DNA from: Vespa crabro
Taxonomy: Eukaryota; Arthropoda; Insecta; Hymenoptera; Vespidae
Length of the DNA stretch: 64,000 nucleotides
Assembly: GCF_910589235.1 (NCBI RefSeq)
Contig: NC_060965.1
Location: 3,099,401 to 3,163,400 of the forward strand
Reading direction: 5' to 3'
The translations under genes and the position numbers were made by a program. Numbering within the stretch: the first letter of the stretch is position 1; each line of letters opens with the position of its first letter. Of the stretch, positions 38,252-46,972 are shown one piece after another. The notes under the pieces are model-generated. The model saw nothing but the letters and a program-made list of their open reading frames with translations. It ran no database searches and had not been told where the DNA came from.

Positions 38252-38542
38252 ATGAGAATGAAGTTCTTGATTCTACTTTTAACTGTGATCATAACTTTGA
38301 CATTCTCCAAAGTAAACTGCGTACCAATTGCTGAGCCATCGGCTGAACCATGGGATAATATTGATCTCTGTGCGCAGTTAAAGGTTATTAAATTAATTTT
38401 TGTTTAGTTTTACTCATTCCATCTATTTCTTCTATTCCTTAGTATGTGAAGCAAATCAGTAATATCAGATATTTGAAAAAGTTTTGATAAATATTTTTTG
38501 TTTCAGAAACCAGGACAAAGTCCACCAATAATTTGTCCTTAA
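38252..38542 (+). CDS. VP5: unrecognised two-cysteine venom-cluster peptide precursor
   Basis: I do not recognise the mature product. Exon 1 (38252-38383, 44 codons) encodes a 23-residue signal ending V-N-C and five dipeptides (V-P, I-A, E-P, S-A, E-P; residues 24-33) suited to dipeptidyl-peptidase trimming. It also encodes the first 11 mature residues, beginning with Trp and acidic (W-D-N-I-D). A phase-0 intron follows (38384-38506; donor AAG|GTTATT, acceptor TTTCAG). Exon 2 (38507-38542) adds 11 residues, Pro-rich, and TAA. The predicted mature peptide has 22 residues with cysteines at positions 7 and 21, leaving 13 residues between them; VP3 has 11. In both VP3 and VP5 the splice junction falls between two Lys residues inside the Cys loop, suggesting one family. 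The second ATG (38258) is possible but the first is kept by analogy with VP2. The decayed copy VP2 lies upstream. Confidence 0.78.
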
Positions 38543-38579
38543 CACTAATCATTATTTTTAGAAATAAGTAAAATGTCTG

Positions 38580-38640
38580 TTATAAAATATATATATATAT
38601 GTGTGTGTGTGTGTAATATATGTATATTATTTATAAAGAC
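38580..38640. repeat. (TA)n/(TG)n microsatellite behind VP5
   Basis: Short AT run followed by about seven TG units and more AT-rich sequence, in the VP5 3' flank. Confidence 0.85.
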
Positions 38641-39235
38641 ATATTATTACATTTTCCAAAAATAAATACAATTATATGAAATATATTGCACATATTATAT
38701 TATATGTATAATGAAAATATAAAATTCTATGATTATTAAAACATGTCAAAATTTTTTTGTCATTTTCATCTATCAATTTGTCCTTATTCAAAATCCTCTA
38801 TGTATATAAATAAAATTCTTGAAAATATTCCTTATCGATCTATTGTGTTAATTCGTAACAATTAAAGTTTTGTAGTATCGTAAAATGTTTGCTTTTTATG
38901 TTACATTTAGATTTTAAGTAACCAACCACAGATAGTAATATTAAGAGCACTAACATCGAACTCTACTTCTAAATCAATTGATATTTCTATTGACATTATT
39001 ATTATTAATGATAACATATTGTTCAATTTTTTAATAATCGATTGTAATTGAATTACGTGTATAGCTACGACAATTCTATATGAATAGAGTAGTATAGTAA
39101 CTTATCAATTAACCAAAGTTATAATCCATGCTATTACTGTATATTAAATAATTAATAGCTAAAATACGTATACATATGAAAGCGAGTACATAGATTTAAT
39201 ATAAGTTGACAGTTGTGGTGAGTTTGACCGAAGAA
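38641..39235. other. VP5-VP6 intergenic insert
   Basis: AT-rich sequence that accounts for much of the extra length of unit B. It includes a diverged third copy (about 39005-39110) of the post-kinin block found at 37640 and 41630. No open frame with coding character. Confidence 0.5.
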
Positions 39236-39303
39236 ATCTTGGATAGTTTAATAGAAAACGAAAGAACTGGATTCGAGTCCTGGTCGAAACTACCACCTAA
39301 CTT
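39236..39303 (+). repeat. tRNA-like motif, copy B
   Basis: TAGTTTAATAG at 39244 and GATTCGAGTCC at 39270, followed by TGGTCGAAAC. Its B box is closer to the canonical GGTTCGAATCC form than copy A. Spacing between boxes is too short for a functional tRNA. It travelled with the duplicated unit. Confidence 0.45.
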
Positions 39304-39491
39304 TTTTACGAATCTTACATACATACACAATATATTACTAGAAACAAATACAATTCTGTATTTATATTTTAAATTTTATTTAACTTGAGATGATAAGTTA
39401 TTTTTTTGGCATTTAAGTTATGTATTTATTAAAGTACGTATAAGGAAAATATTTTGAATTTCCAATAAAAAACGAATAGTGCGTGACATTT

Positions 39492-39532
39492 GATAAGATA
39501 TCGGTAATGTTATTATCGTATCGTTTGAATTC

Positions 39533-39596
<64 letters not shown>

Positions 39597-39600
39597 AGAA
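39492..39600 (+). promoter_or_regulatory. VP6 promoter, TATA half replaced by a (TA)n array
   Basis: GATAAGATATCGGTAATGTT and TTATTATCGTATCGTTTGAATTCAC match VP3. The segment that should carry ATAGATATTTGCG and TATATAAG is replaced by a (TA) array at about 39537-39596, before the preserved leader GATTATGGAAATGTAGCAG. Confidence 0.75.
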
Positions 39601-39672
39601 GATTATGGAAATGTAGCAGCTAGAAAAAATTAATATTTTATTTGATATTAAATATACAGAAAAATTTTCTTC

Positions 39673-40022
39673 ATGCGAAATATGTTTGTGATTTTACTTT
39701 TTACCGTAGTCGGAATTTTGATATACTGCAAAGTAGAGATGGCTTTCGCCATTGACCAATACATCCTATTTGTAAGAAATATATAATATTTCATTTAATA
39801 AAATATTTTATTAAATTTTATTAAATTTTATTAAATTTAATATTAAATTTAATATTTTATTTAATTATTGTTATACATTCCATTTACTTTGTTGTATGTA
39901 TCAATAACCATTACAGTAAATTGTATTATAATTATTTTTTGTAAAGTCAAGTTTTCAGTAAAAGATATGATTCATATTTTTTATTTCAGAAATTTCCGAA
40001 ACCATTACTTTGTCGTTTTTAA
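39673..40022 (+). pseudogene. VP6: damaged copy of the VP3 gene
   Basis: Matches VP3 from the start codon (39673) to the 3' flank. Three kinds of damage are visible. The promoter's TATA region is a microsatellite. Two extra bases (GTAGAGATGG against GTAGATGG in VP3) shift the frame at the signal cleavage site. About a dozen bases around VP3's first Cys and its splice donor are missing or changed. The frame can still be read through a GTAAGA donor at 39772 into exon 2 (39990-40022), which is identical to VP3 exon 2. That would give a peptide with one cysteine in exon 2 and another inside the signal. Exon 2 being unchanged suggests recent decay or gene conversion. The call as a pseudogene is favoured but a rewired short product cannot be excluded. 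Confidence 0.7.
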
Positions 40023-40039
40023 CTTATCATGGATTTCGA

Positions 40040-40809
40040 AAATAAATAAAATGACTGTTATAAACTACGTAAAGAATATATTATTTAAGCCTTATGAATT
40101 GTTCCAAAAATAAATGAAATTTTCTTTGTAAAATATAAAGCAAACATTATGAAAAGAATAAGAACCTATGAGTATATAATGTTGTAAATTTATTTCTTTC
40201 CTTCATATTCATCGTTTACCGACTTAATTCACGAAGTGATATAATTGCATTAAATATTTCACGTATATGCTCGTTACTTTTGAGATAAGAATTCTTAAAT
40301 TTTACTTATTAAATAATTTTGCAATATAATTTTATACGAAATACATTTTTTCAATGTAAATAAATTTCTTTTAATATCTCATTACAACTTAGATTTAAGT
40401 ATTTTAAAGTTTACTCTTTATATTATATAATATCTTTATTGCATTAACCAATTGACCAATGAAACTATACTTTCTGATTATTATATTTAGTAATTTCCAA
40501 TTGTTCAATTTTATTTTAACTAATTTCGTGTCTTATTACATAAATCAAAACTTGTCTGAATGAATAAAATAATATATTGATTTATAAATTAAACAAAGTT
40601 ATAATGCAATCTATTAAAAGAATGATATATCAGAAAACGCATATACAAATTTTATTATTAGATAAAAAACATAATAATCTATTTATGTTTTGAATAGTTG
40701 CATAACTTCAGATAACTGTATAATTTCTGGCCTTCAGCGTTACATGGTTTCGTTCTTAGGACGAGATATTATGCATTTAAAATTAAAAAAGCAACACGGT
40801 ACGGTTTTC
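40040..40809. other. VP6-VP7 intergenic DNA
   Basis: AT-rich. 40180-40500 copies 36350-36660. The remainder (40500-40740) resembles 36660-36760 with small insertions. No coding signal; the ORF at 40690-40938 is fortuitous and runs across the VP7 promoter. Confidence 0.6.
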
Positions 40810-40878
40810 GATAAGATATTAGTAATGTTACTTCGTGTTCATGTAAAGTCACGAAGTAGATATTTCGGTGTATATAAG
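40810..40878 (+). promoter_or_regulatory. VP7 promoter module
   Basis: GATAAGATATTAGTAATGTTAC, CTTCGTGTTCATG, GTAGATATTTCGGTG and TATATAAG (40871-40878), close to VP4. Confidence 0.75.
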
Positions 40879-40934
40879 GTAGTTACTGAAATTACTAATT
40901 TAGTTGACGTGAAGTACTACAACAAAACTTCATC

Positions 40935-41242
40935 ATGAAAAGCACGTTCTTGATTCTATTCTTTGCTATAGCAGCAATTTTGGCATTATTTGAAGTTAAT
41001 GCTGAAGCATTAGCTGAACCATTAGCTAAGCCATTGGCTGAACCAGAGGCTAATCCATTGGCTGGTCGTCCTGTAAGATATTTTTTTTCAGTTGTATACA
41101 TACGATTTATTTTCTTCTTATGCATTAATATATGATGCAAAAAATTGTATTATAATTATTTTTAATTACGTTAGGCTTTAATGAAAAATTTGTTGTTTTT
41201 TTTTCCTTTTAGCCTGGATTTTCACCATTTAGAGTTGTTTAA
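40935..41242 (+). CDS. VP7: kinin (vespakinin-type) precursor
   Basis: Encodes a wasp kinin, a bradykinin-containing venom peptide that acts on vertebrate B2 receptors. Exon 1 (40935-41072, 46 codons) has a 23-residue signal ending V-N-A and ten perfect X-Ala/X-Pro dipeptides (residues 24-43). It ends with the first three mature residues G-R-P. A phase-0 intron (41073-41212, GTAAGA...TTTTAG) follows. Exon 2 (41213-41242) encodes the rest of the bradykinin core (P-G-F-S-P-F-R), two Val and TAA. The Gly before Arg1 and two aliphatic residues after the final Arg are the usual extensions of Vespa kinins. The ordered dipeptides fit stepwise dipeptidyl-peptidase IV removal. I see no AATAAA within about 40 bases of the stop; AATATA near 41272 may serve. 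VP4 is its sibling in unit A. Confidence 0.93.
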
Positions 41243-41259
41243 ATAACCATTATATCCTA

Positions 41260-42461
41260 AAATATGAGAGAAATATAAAAAGTTCTATGTGAATATAATC
41301 TTGTAAATTTCTTTCTTTCCTCCTTATTTACCGTTACCTGACTTAATTCATGAAATATAATTCCATTAATCATTAAACTGATTATGGCTGTAGTTGTTGA
41401 ATCAGCCTTCTGAAGTTTCACCTGTGCAATAATTTTTCCTATGCAGTATTCTTTCAATATGTTCTTATTTGAAATGCATTTTAGTAATGTCGATAAATTT
41501 TCAAGAATATTTTTTGTCGAACGTTGATCCATCATAATTTGGATTAAAATTTTTTAACGTTTGATTTTTATATTATATTATATTATTAAGTGCGTTATTA
41601 TCAGTTGAACAATAAAATTCCGCTTACTAATTACATGGCAATATTTGGTAACGTATTGTTGAATTTTTTAATAATCAATTGCGTTTATATTGCGCGTGTG
41701 ATTGCGACAATTAAAATACATATCTATTCATACTGTTTGTATGAAATTAGTGTACTAATTTATTAATTAAGTAAAGTTATAATGGGTGTTATTATTATCT
41801 ATTAAAAAATAAATATATAATCGAAATGAGCGCTCGCTTGTGATACGTTTCTAAATATTAATATAATTCTTTATATATTTAAGTTTTAAGTTATCTAATT
41901 TCAGCTGATGTTCAAAATAAATAAAACGTCCTTATGAAATATAAGGCACATATTATGTGATAATAATATAAAATTATGTGATTATTAATTTTTGTGAAAA
42001 CATTTTAATCCTTCTTTTTCATCGTTATTTCACAAAATTATGTAAAGTAATGAAGTTCTTCATTAGATCGTATCAGTACAATGAATCAGACAGTACATTG
42101 GACTGGTCATGTTTAATCAGCATTCTGAAATCTTATATAAATAATAAACTTTTATCATATCTTCTGATGAGATATTTATTTATGAAAAATCTTCAAAATG
42201 ATCTGTTAAAAATAAATATATATCCTGATAATAGAAATTTAGATGTTTAATAGAACCGTACAATTATTTATAAATTCATATAAGTTTTAAGATAATCCAT
42301 TATCGTCCAATAGCTAAAAAAAATTAAGTTTTGAAAATATCCCCGCTTTTCATGGTTTTAGGTTATCTATCTGTTCTAATATTTAATGGCAAATTTATAA
42401 CATATTTCGTGACTTACATAACTAAAACTATGATAACTAATGGAAGCAATTTTGCACGTTT
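41260..42461. other. VP7-VP8 intergenic DNA with a third-unit remnant
   Basis: 41300-41560 matches the VP4 3' flank and 41610-41760 the post-kinin block. At 41880-42030 there is a TTTCAG acceptor-like site, AATAAATAAAAC and CACATATTATGTGATAATAATATAAAATT, resembling the end and 3' flank of VP5 (38670-38760). No exon 1 or promoter goes with it. The ORF at 41978-42250 has no signal peptide and no paralogue and is not accepted. Confidence 0.45.
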
Positions 42462-42516
42462 CTCGTTAAAGTACTAGTAATGCGAGTCACGAAGTAGATA
42501 CTAACGTGTATATATG
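42462..42516 (+). promoter_or_regulatory. VP8 promoter module
   Basis: CTCGTTAAAGTACTAGTAATG, GAGTCACGAAGTAGATACTAACGTG, then TATATATG at 42509-42516 in place of TATATAAG. The transcribed leader AAGGAATAGCAAGAAAGTATTTTGCTTGATGTCAAATA is nearly that of VP1. Confidence 0.7.
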
Positions 42517-42584
42517 GTCGTGCAAATTTAAGGAATAGCAAGAAAGTATTTTGCTTGATGTCAAATACACAGAAACTTTTTATC

Positions 42585-42829
42585 ATGGGAAGCACGATCT
42601 TGATTCTACTTGTTGCTGCGGTCGCAGCTTTGGGATTTTTCGAAGTAAATGCCGAACCTTTAGTTAATCCATTAGCTATTGCATTTGCCAATGCTTATCG
42701 ACAAGCTGGTATAAAAGTAAACATTTATTAGCAAATAAGTATGATACAATATTTTTTTATAACTGGAAATTTGATAACCTTTATATTATATTTTGTATTA
42801 AGCCAATAGATATAAAGATGACAAAATAG
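42585..42829 (+). CDS. VP8: divergent mastoparan-locus paralogue with unrecognised product
   Basis: Leader, signal peptide and 3' flank all point to common origin with VP1, but the mature region is unlike mastoparan. Exon 1 (42585-42716, 44 codons) has a 23-residue signal ending V-N-A, then E-P, L-V, N-P, L-A, I-A, F-A, N-A (residues 24-37). All but L-V fit the dipeptidase rule. It is followed by a basic start Y-R-Q-A-G-I-K. A donor GTAAAC sits at 42717. By alignment to VP1 the acceptor is ATTAAG at 42797-42802, which would add eight residues rich in Lys and Ile/Asp, ending at 42829. If the intron is not removed, translation stops at 42731 after four more codons. Neither form has an amidation Gly or a recognisable family. 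Exon 1 is well supported; exon 2 is not. Confidence 0.6.
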
Positions 42830-45217
42830 TATGGATAATTTATCATTTTCTGAAAAGGAATGAAACATGACTAATTAAGAGACAAGAGAAGATATATAAG
42901 ACAGAATAATGGAATAAATTAAATATTGATTATGGATTATAAAGCAGTTCACGTGATGATATATACTATCGAGCACGTTAAATCTGGTAAATACGTTTTT
43001 ATATTTTCCGCTTATTGTTATTCTGTAATTGTTCTGTTATATCTGCACGTAATTATTATAATTATCATACGACTGATATATAACCTTCACTAGTTGGAGT
43101 TTATTTATAAAAAAAAAAAAAAAAAAAAAATAAAAAAAATAAAAAAAATAAAAAAAAAACAATGGATAAACGAATTCTGGAGAAGTAATACATATTGATA
43201 GTCGTTCTTTCGTATAGATTGAGAACCACTGCTGGTGTAATATTCCGGTATCGAGGTAAAAACACTGAAAATGAATTAACTTTTTGTCCGGGCGGCTCGA
43301 CTCCAGGGCGGCCACGCTCAAGTCACATTGTCAGAGCCGAGGAAAGAGGTTACACAGGGACTGATGGAGAAGTTAGAAGAAAAAGATCTATAGAGATCGC
43401 CATTGTATCTTGTCTACTATTCGGTGTATCATGTGGTGTGTCCTAGGATACCGGGACATCGCGAATTAACTAGCCGTATTCCCTCGATGAACATCGGTTG
43501 TGAGCTCAACGACAACGACGAGATTGTCTGAACGAGAAAAGAACCACTCTTCGCATCGTCGAGCCTTAATCGAGGTCGTGCTACCCATAGTTTTTTCTTT
43601 ATATCGTTGTATCCCAGAAAAACGGAACGATTCCTCATCTCGACGACCCTTCTTCGCTCGACAATTATAAGAAAGTCCTATCTTTTCATTTAATTTTAAT
43701 CACATTTTAAAAGAAATATTTGTTATCTTACTCGTAACATATTCTTCTTGTTTGTACCAAAAAAAAAAAAAAGAAAAAGAAAAAAAATTTCGAAATAATC
43801 ACTAGATTATTAGATTTAGAATAAATCACTAGATTCTAGTTTATATATAAAATTTATACAAATTATTATATTCTAACTAATGTTTTACTTATCAATAATA
43901 AAGCTTCGAATAGAGAAAATCTTTAGATCTTTGAATAGATTTGACGATCTTGTAATAATTACAATCGTATAATGATTAGTATCAGAAAATACAAAGATTT
44001 CGGTGGAGGAATTTATAATCTTTTTCTTTTAGCATTTAACTTTACAAGTATAAGATACCTAGAGAACCTTTGATTTCTATTCTTCTCAACGATAATGACG
44101 ATCGCACTTCCACGTGTGATTATGATCGATGATAGATCTACGAGGGACCAAGATTGTTTCGAAAGAGTGTGCCCTGGCACTTGCTAAGAAGAAGAACGGT
44201 TATGATAATAGTTGACCAGGATCAAACTACGGCAAAGCGGCCTCGTGTAATTTATATTTAAATAAGCTTGAATCGAAAACCACAAGGTAAATATGAGAGA
44301 CGATTCGAGAAAACGTAAGAGAGAAAGAGAGAGTGTTCCGTGACTAACGTGTGCGTGCCGATTTCCATGCGATGTGATTTTCGATCAAATTGCGGTCGCG
44401 ACTCAAGAGTGCCGGCTAATCGATTATCATCGTCGAATATTTCAATTCGATCGCTTTCTCTCCTTCCTCTCTCTCTTTTCTTTTTTTCTTTTATTTATCT
44501 CTTTCTCTGGAAGAATTTTTTGAACGTTCAAAATTACCTATAAGTGTTTAGGAATCTATGTGTTGAAATAATATAGCGAATTTACAGATAACTATTGCCA
44601 ATGCATGAATATATTTTTTTATCTCGTTAAATGTTAATACAAGTTTCAAATATTATTAAACCTATCGATATTGTATTAACGTTTTCATATGTAAAAATAT
44701 TGCACATTGAAAATCATGTGCCTTTATATGTGCATTGAAAAAACAATTCGACTCAACTTTTCATATTGAAGATTTATTGAGATATAAAATCATACACACA
44801 CACACACACACACTATTCTCCATATATTAAATAATCGCATTAATTCTACAAAATTAAAAGCAAAAACCTTAGTGCCAACCTATCCAACATCTATCGGAGA
44901 AGCAACCAACGAGAGAAAACACATATCTACCCAAACACCTAATCCTACCTCATGCACGTCCATCGCAATTTTATTTCGATTCCCCCTCGCAAGGCATGCT
45001 ACCTTTTCCCATCAGAAGGAAGGGCTAGGTCGGAGTGCGCCCGAGCCAGTCGTATAATAAAGGATGCCTGGAAACAATATAAAACAATAAAGGGTTCTTA
45101 CCATAACCGCGTGGCTGAGTCGGTGCGATATTGTATCTGGTACACCGTGGTGAAGGAAGAAAGAAAGAAAGAAAGAAAGAAAAGAAGAGACAAAGAGAAT
45201 GGCCTGGTCTGGTCAAA

Positions 45218-45222
<5 letters not shown>
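42830..45222. other. Right border of the venom cluster
   Basis: 42950-43000 resembles the VP1 3' flank. A long A-rich run lies at 43110-43160. From about 43.2 kb the base composition becomes more balanced. The ORF at 43195-43446 lacks a recognisable domain or splice context. (CA)n at 44792-44813. Confidence 0.5.
44792..44813. repeat. (CA)n array
   Basis: About eleven CA units. Confidence 0.9.

Positions 45223-45260
<38 letters not shown>
45223..45260. repeat. (GA)n array bordering the venom cluster on the right
   Basis: First long GA array after the gap that began at 32970. Confidence 0.95.
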
Positions 45261-45266
<6 letters not shown>

Positions 45267-45744
45267 AAGAGAGAAGACCAAGGTAAGGGAGGAGTAAAGG
45301 TGGAGAGGGAGTGTGAAACGAAAGAAGAAGGGTGTACGGGTCAGTTGTCTAATATATGTGATAATAACTTCGAGCCGGGAATCGAAGCCAGCGGCGTGCG
45401 AATCTCGGATCTGCATATATGGATTGCCAACCATCTTTCTCTCTCTTTCCTCTTCCTCTTTTTCCTTCGATCTATCTATCTCACTCGTTCTTCCCTTTAC
45501 TATCCTACACGAACGTATTTTTCATACGTATAGAGATAGGCGTACGCGTGCGCGAGCCAATGCGCCAGCCGGGAATTTCAAGATTGAAATTTGAAATATG
45601 GAAATAACAGAAAACGATCTCGAGCATTCGCCGTGGTGGGACCCTTACTCCACACTCAGCGGGCTTTCCAAAAATGATGTGCGTTGTATATACGTATACC
45701 TATCTAAGTGGTTAAAGTTATGGGTGAAAAGGATTGTGGTTAGA

Positions 45745-45790
45745 AGAGAAAGAGAGAGAGAGAGAGAGAGTGGAGGAGAGAGAGAGAAAG
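45745..45790. repeat. (GA)n array
   Basis: Two short GA runs divided by TGGAG. Confidence 0.9.
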
Positions 45791-46170
45791 TGTGAAAAAA
45801 GAATAAAAGGGTAAAAAAAGGAAAATATAATCGTTATTGGTATTAGGATATATACTGAATTATATAAAGATATATCTTTATCATTCATATTCTAGATTAA
45901 ATGAAGTTTTCTGTAGCTGACCGTACATACGTTTACTATGAAGAAAATAAAGTATGTAAATTGTGAGTTGACTACTACCATCTCTCGAGGTACATGCAAA
46001 CAGTCTTTGTTTCAAGAGAAGACAGAGCCGGCTAGAGTCGTGCCACGGAACATTAACCAAGCAGCGAGCATAACAGAAAAGATCGTAATGTTCCGCAGCG
46101 GAGGTTAGGTGCATAATGTGACGTAACGTAACATATAATGGCGACGAGAGCGTTCCATTGTATTGCACAT

Positions 46171-46195
46171 AGAGAAAGAGAGAGAGAGGAGAGAA

Positions 46196-46247
<52 letters not shown>

Positions 46248-46250
46248 GAG
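46171..46250. repeat. (GA)n-(TA)n-(GA)n compound array
   Basis: GA units, then about 14 TA units (46199-46226), then GA units again. Confidence 0.95.
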
Positions 46251-46918
46251 AACGAGAGAAAGACTTGAAAGACCAAACGTGGAAACCATATAGAAAGAAG
46301 TACTCGAGGGGATGCCCAGGCTACCCGTTCGGAGGAAAATTTTGTCGAGCGAACCAGCATTTACGTTACTCTACTTGCTCTCCACTGACGTTAGCTTCGT
46401 ACACTTATGAAAATCTCCTTTTTCTCATACCGAAAAGAATAGACAGTACTATTTTGTTCGAAAAAAAAAGAAAAAAAAACAAAAAAAAAACAAAAAAGAA
46501 AATGATGATCGCTTTCGGTAGAAAAATATCGATTTTATATTACTCAAGAATAAATGCATTTTTGATAAAACTTTATAATACAATTTGGACGATTGTCAAA
46601 CATATTTCTTACATACGTATAAAGCTATTATTATAATCGATAATCAGCATTATCAAGGCGTAAAAAGTAAATTCCTTTTCAGATAAAAAAAGAAAAGGAA
46701 AAGAAAAGAAACGAAAAAAAAAAAAAAAAAAAAAAAAAACAATTATTACCATTCGAACTTCGTTTTGGATCCATTTTATTCACCCTTTGACGAGTCGAGA
46801 CCAAGGAAACGATTTAACAAGCGATTCCGTGGCGAATATTAATGAGAAAATTGCTTCGGCAATTGCGGAGAGATTCGACGGAAGATTTTAAAGAAGCAGG
46901 TGGTGGGTGCTCGTGGGC

Positions 46919-46949
<31 letters not shown>

Positions 46950-46972
46950 CGTGCGCGCGCGCGCGCGCGCTC
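46919..46972. repeat. (GA)n followed by (GC)n
   Basis: GA units to 46948, then ten or more alternating G and C from 46950, a rare Z-DNA-prone run in this AT-rich genome. Confidence 0.9.

Larger units (their letters stand above)
38080..41820 (+). repeat. Tandem unit B (VP5-VP6-VP7)
   Basis: Second copy of the three-gene unit. Start-to-start distances to the matching genes in unit A are 3172 (VP2/VP5), 3772 (VP3/VP6) and 3975 (VP4/VP7), so unit B has grown, mainly between VP5 and VP6. Here the first gene (VP5) and the kinin (VP7) are intact and the middle gene (VP6) is damaged, the opposite of unit A for the two non-kinin genes. Confidence 0.85.

Noticed and set aside
41978..42250. 90-codon ORF between VP7 and VP8
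   Set aside because: Covers the decayed VP5-like 3' flank, has no signal peptide and no paralogue, and AT-rich chance frames are common here.
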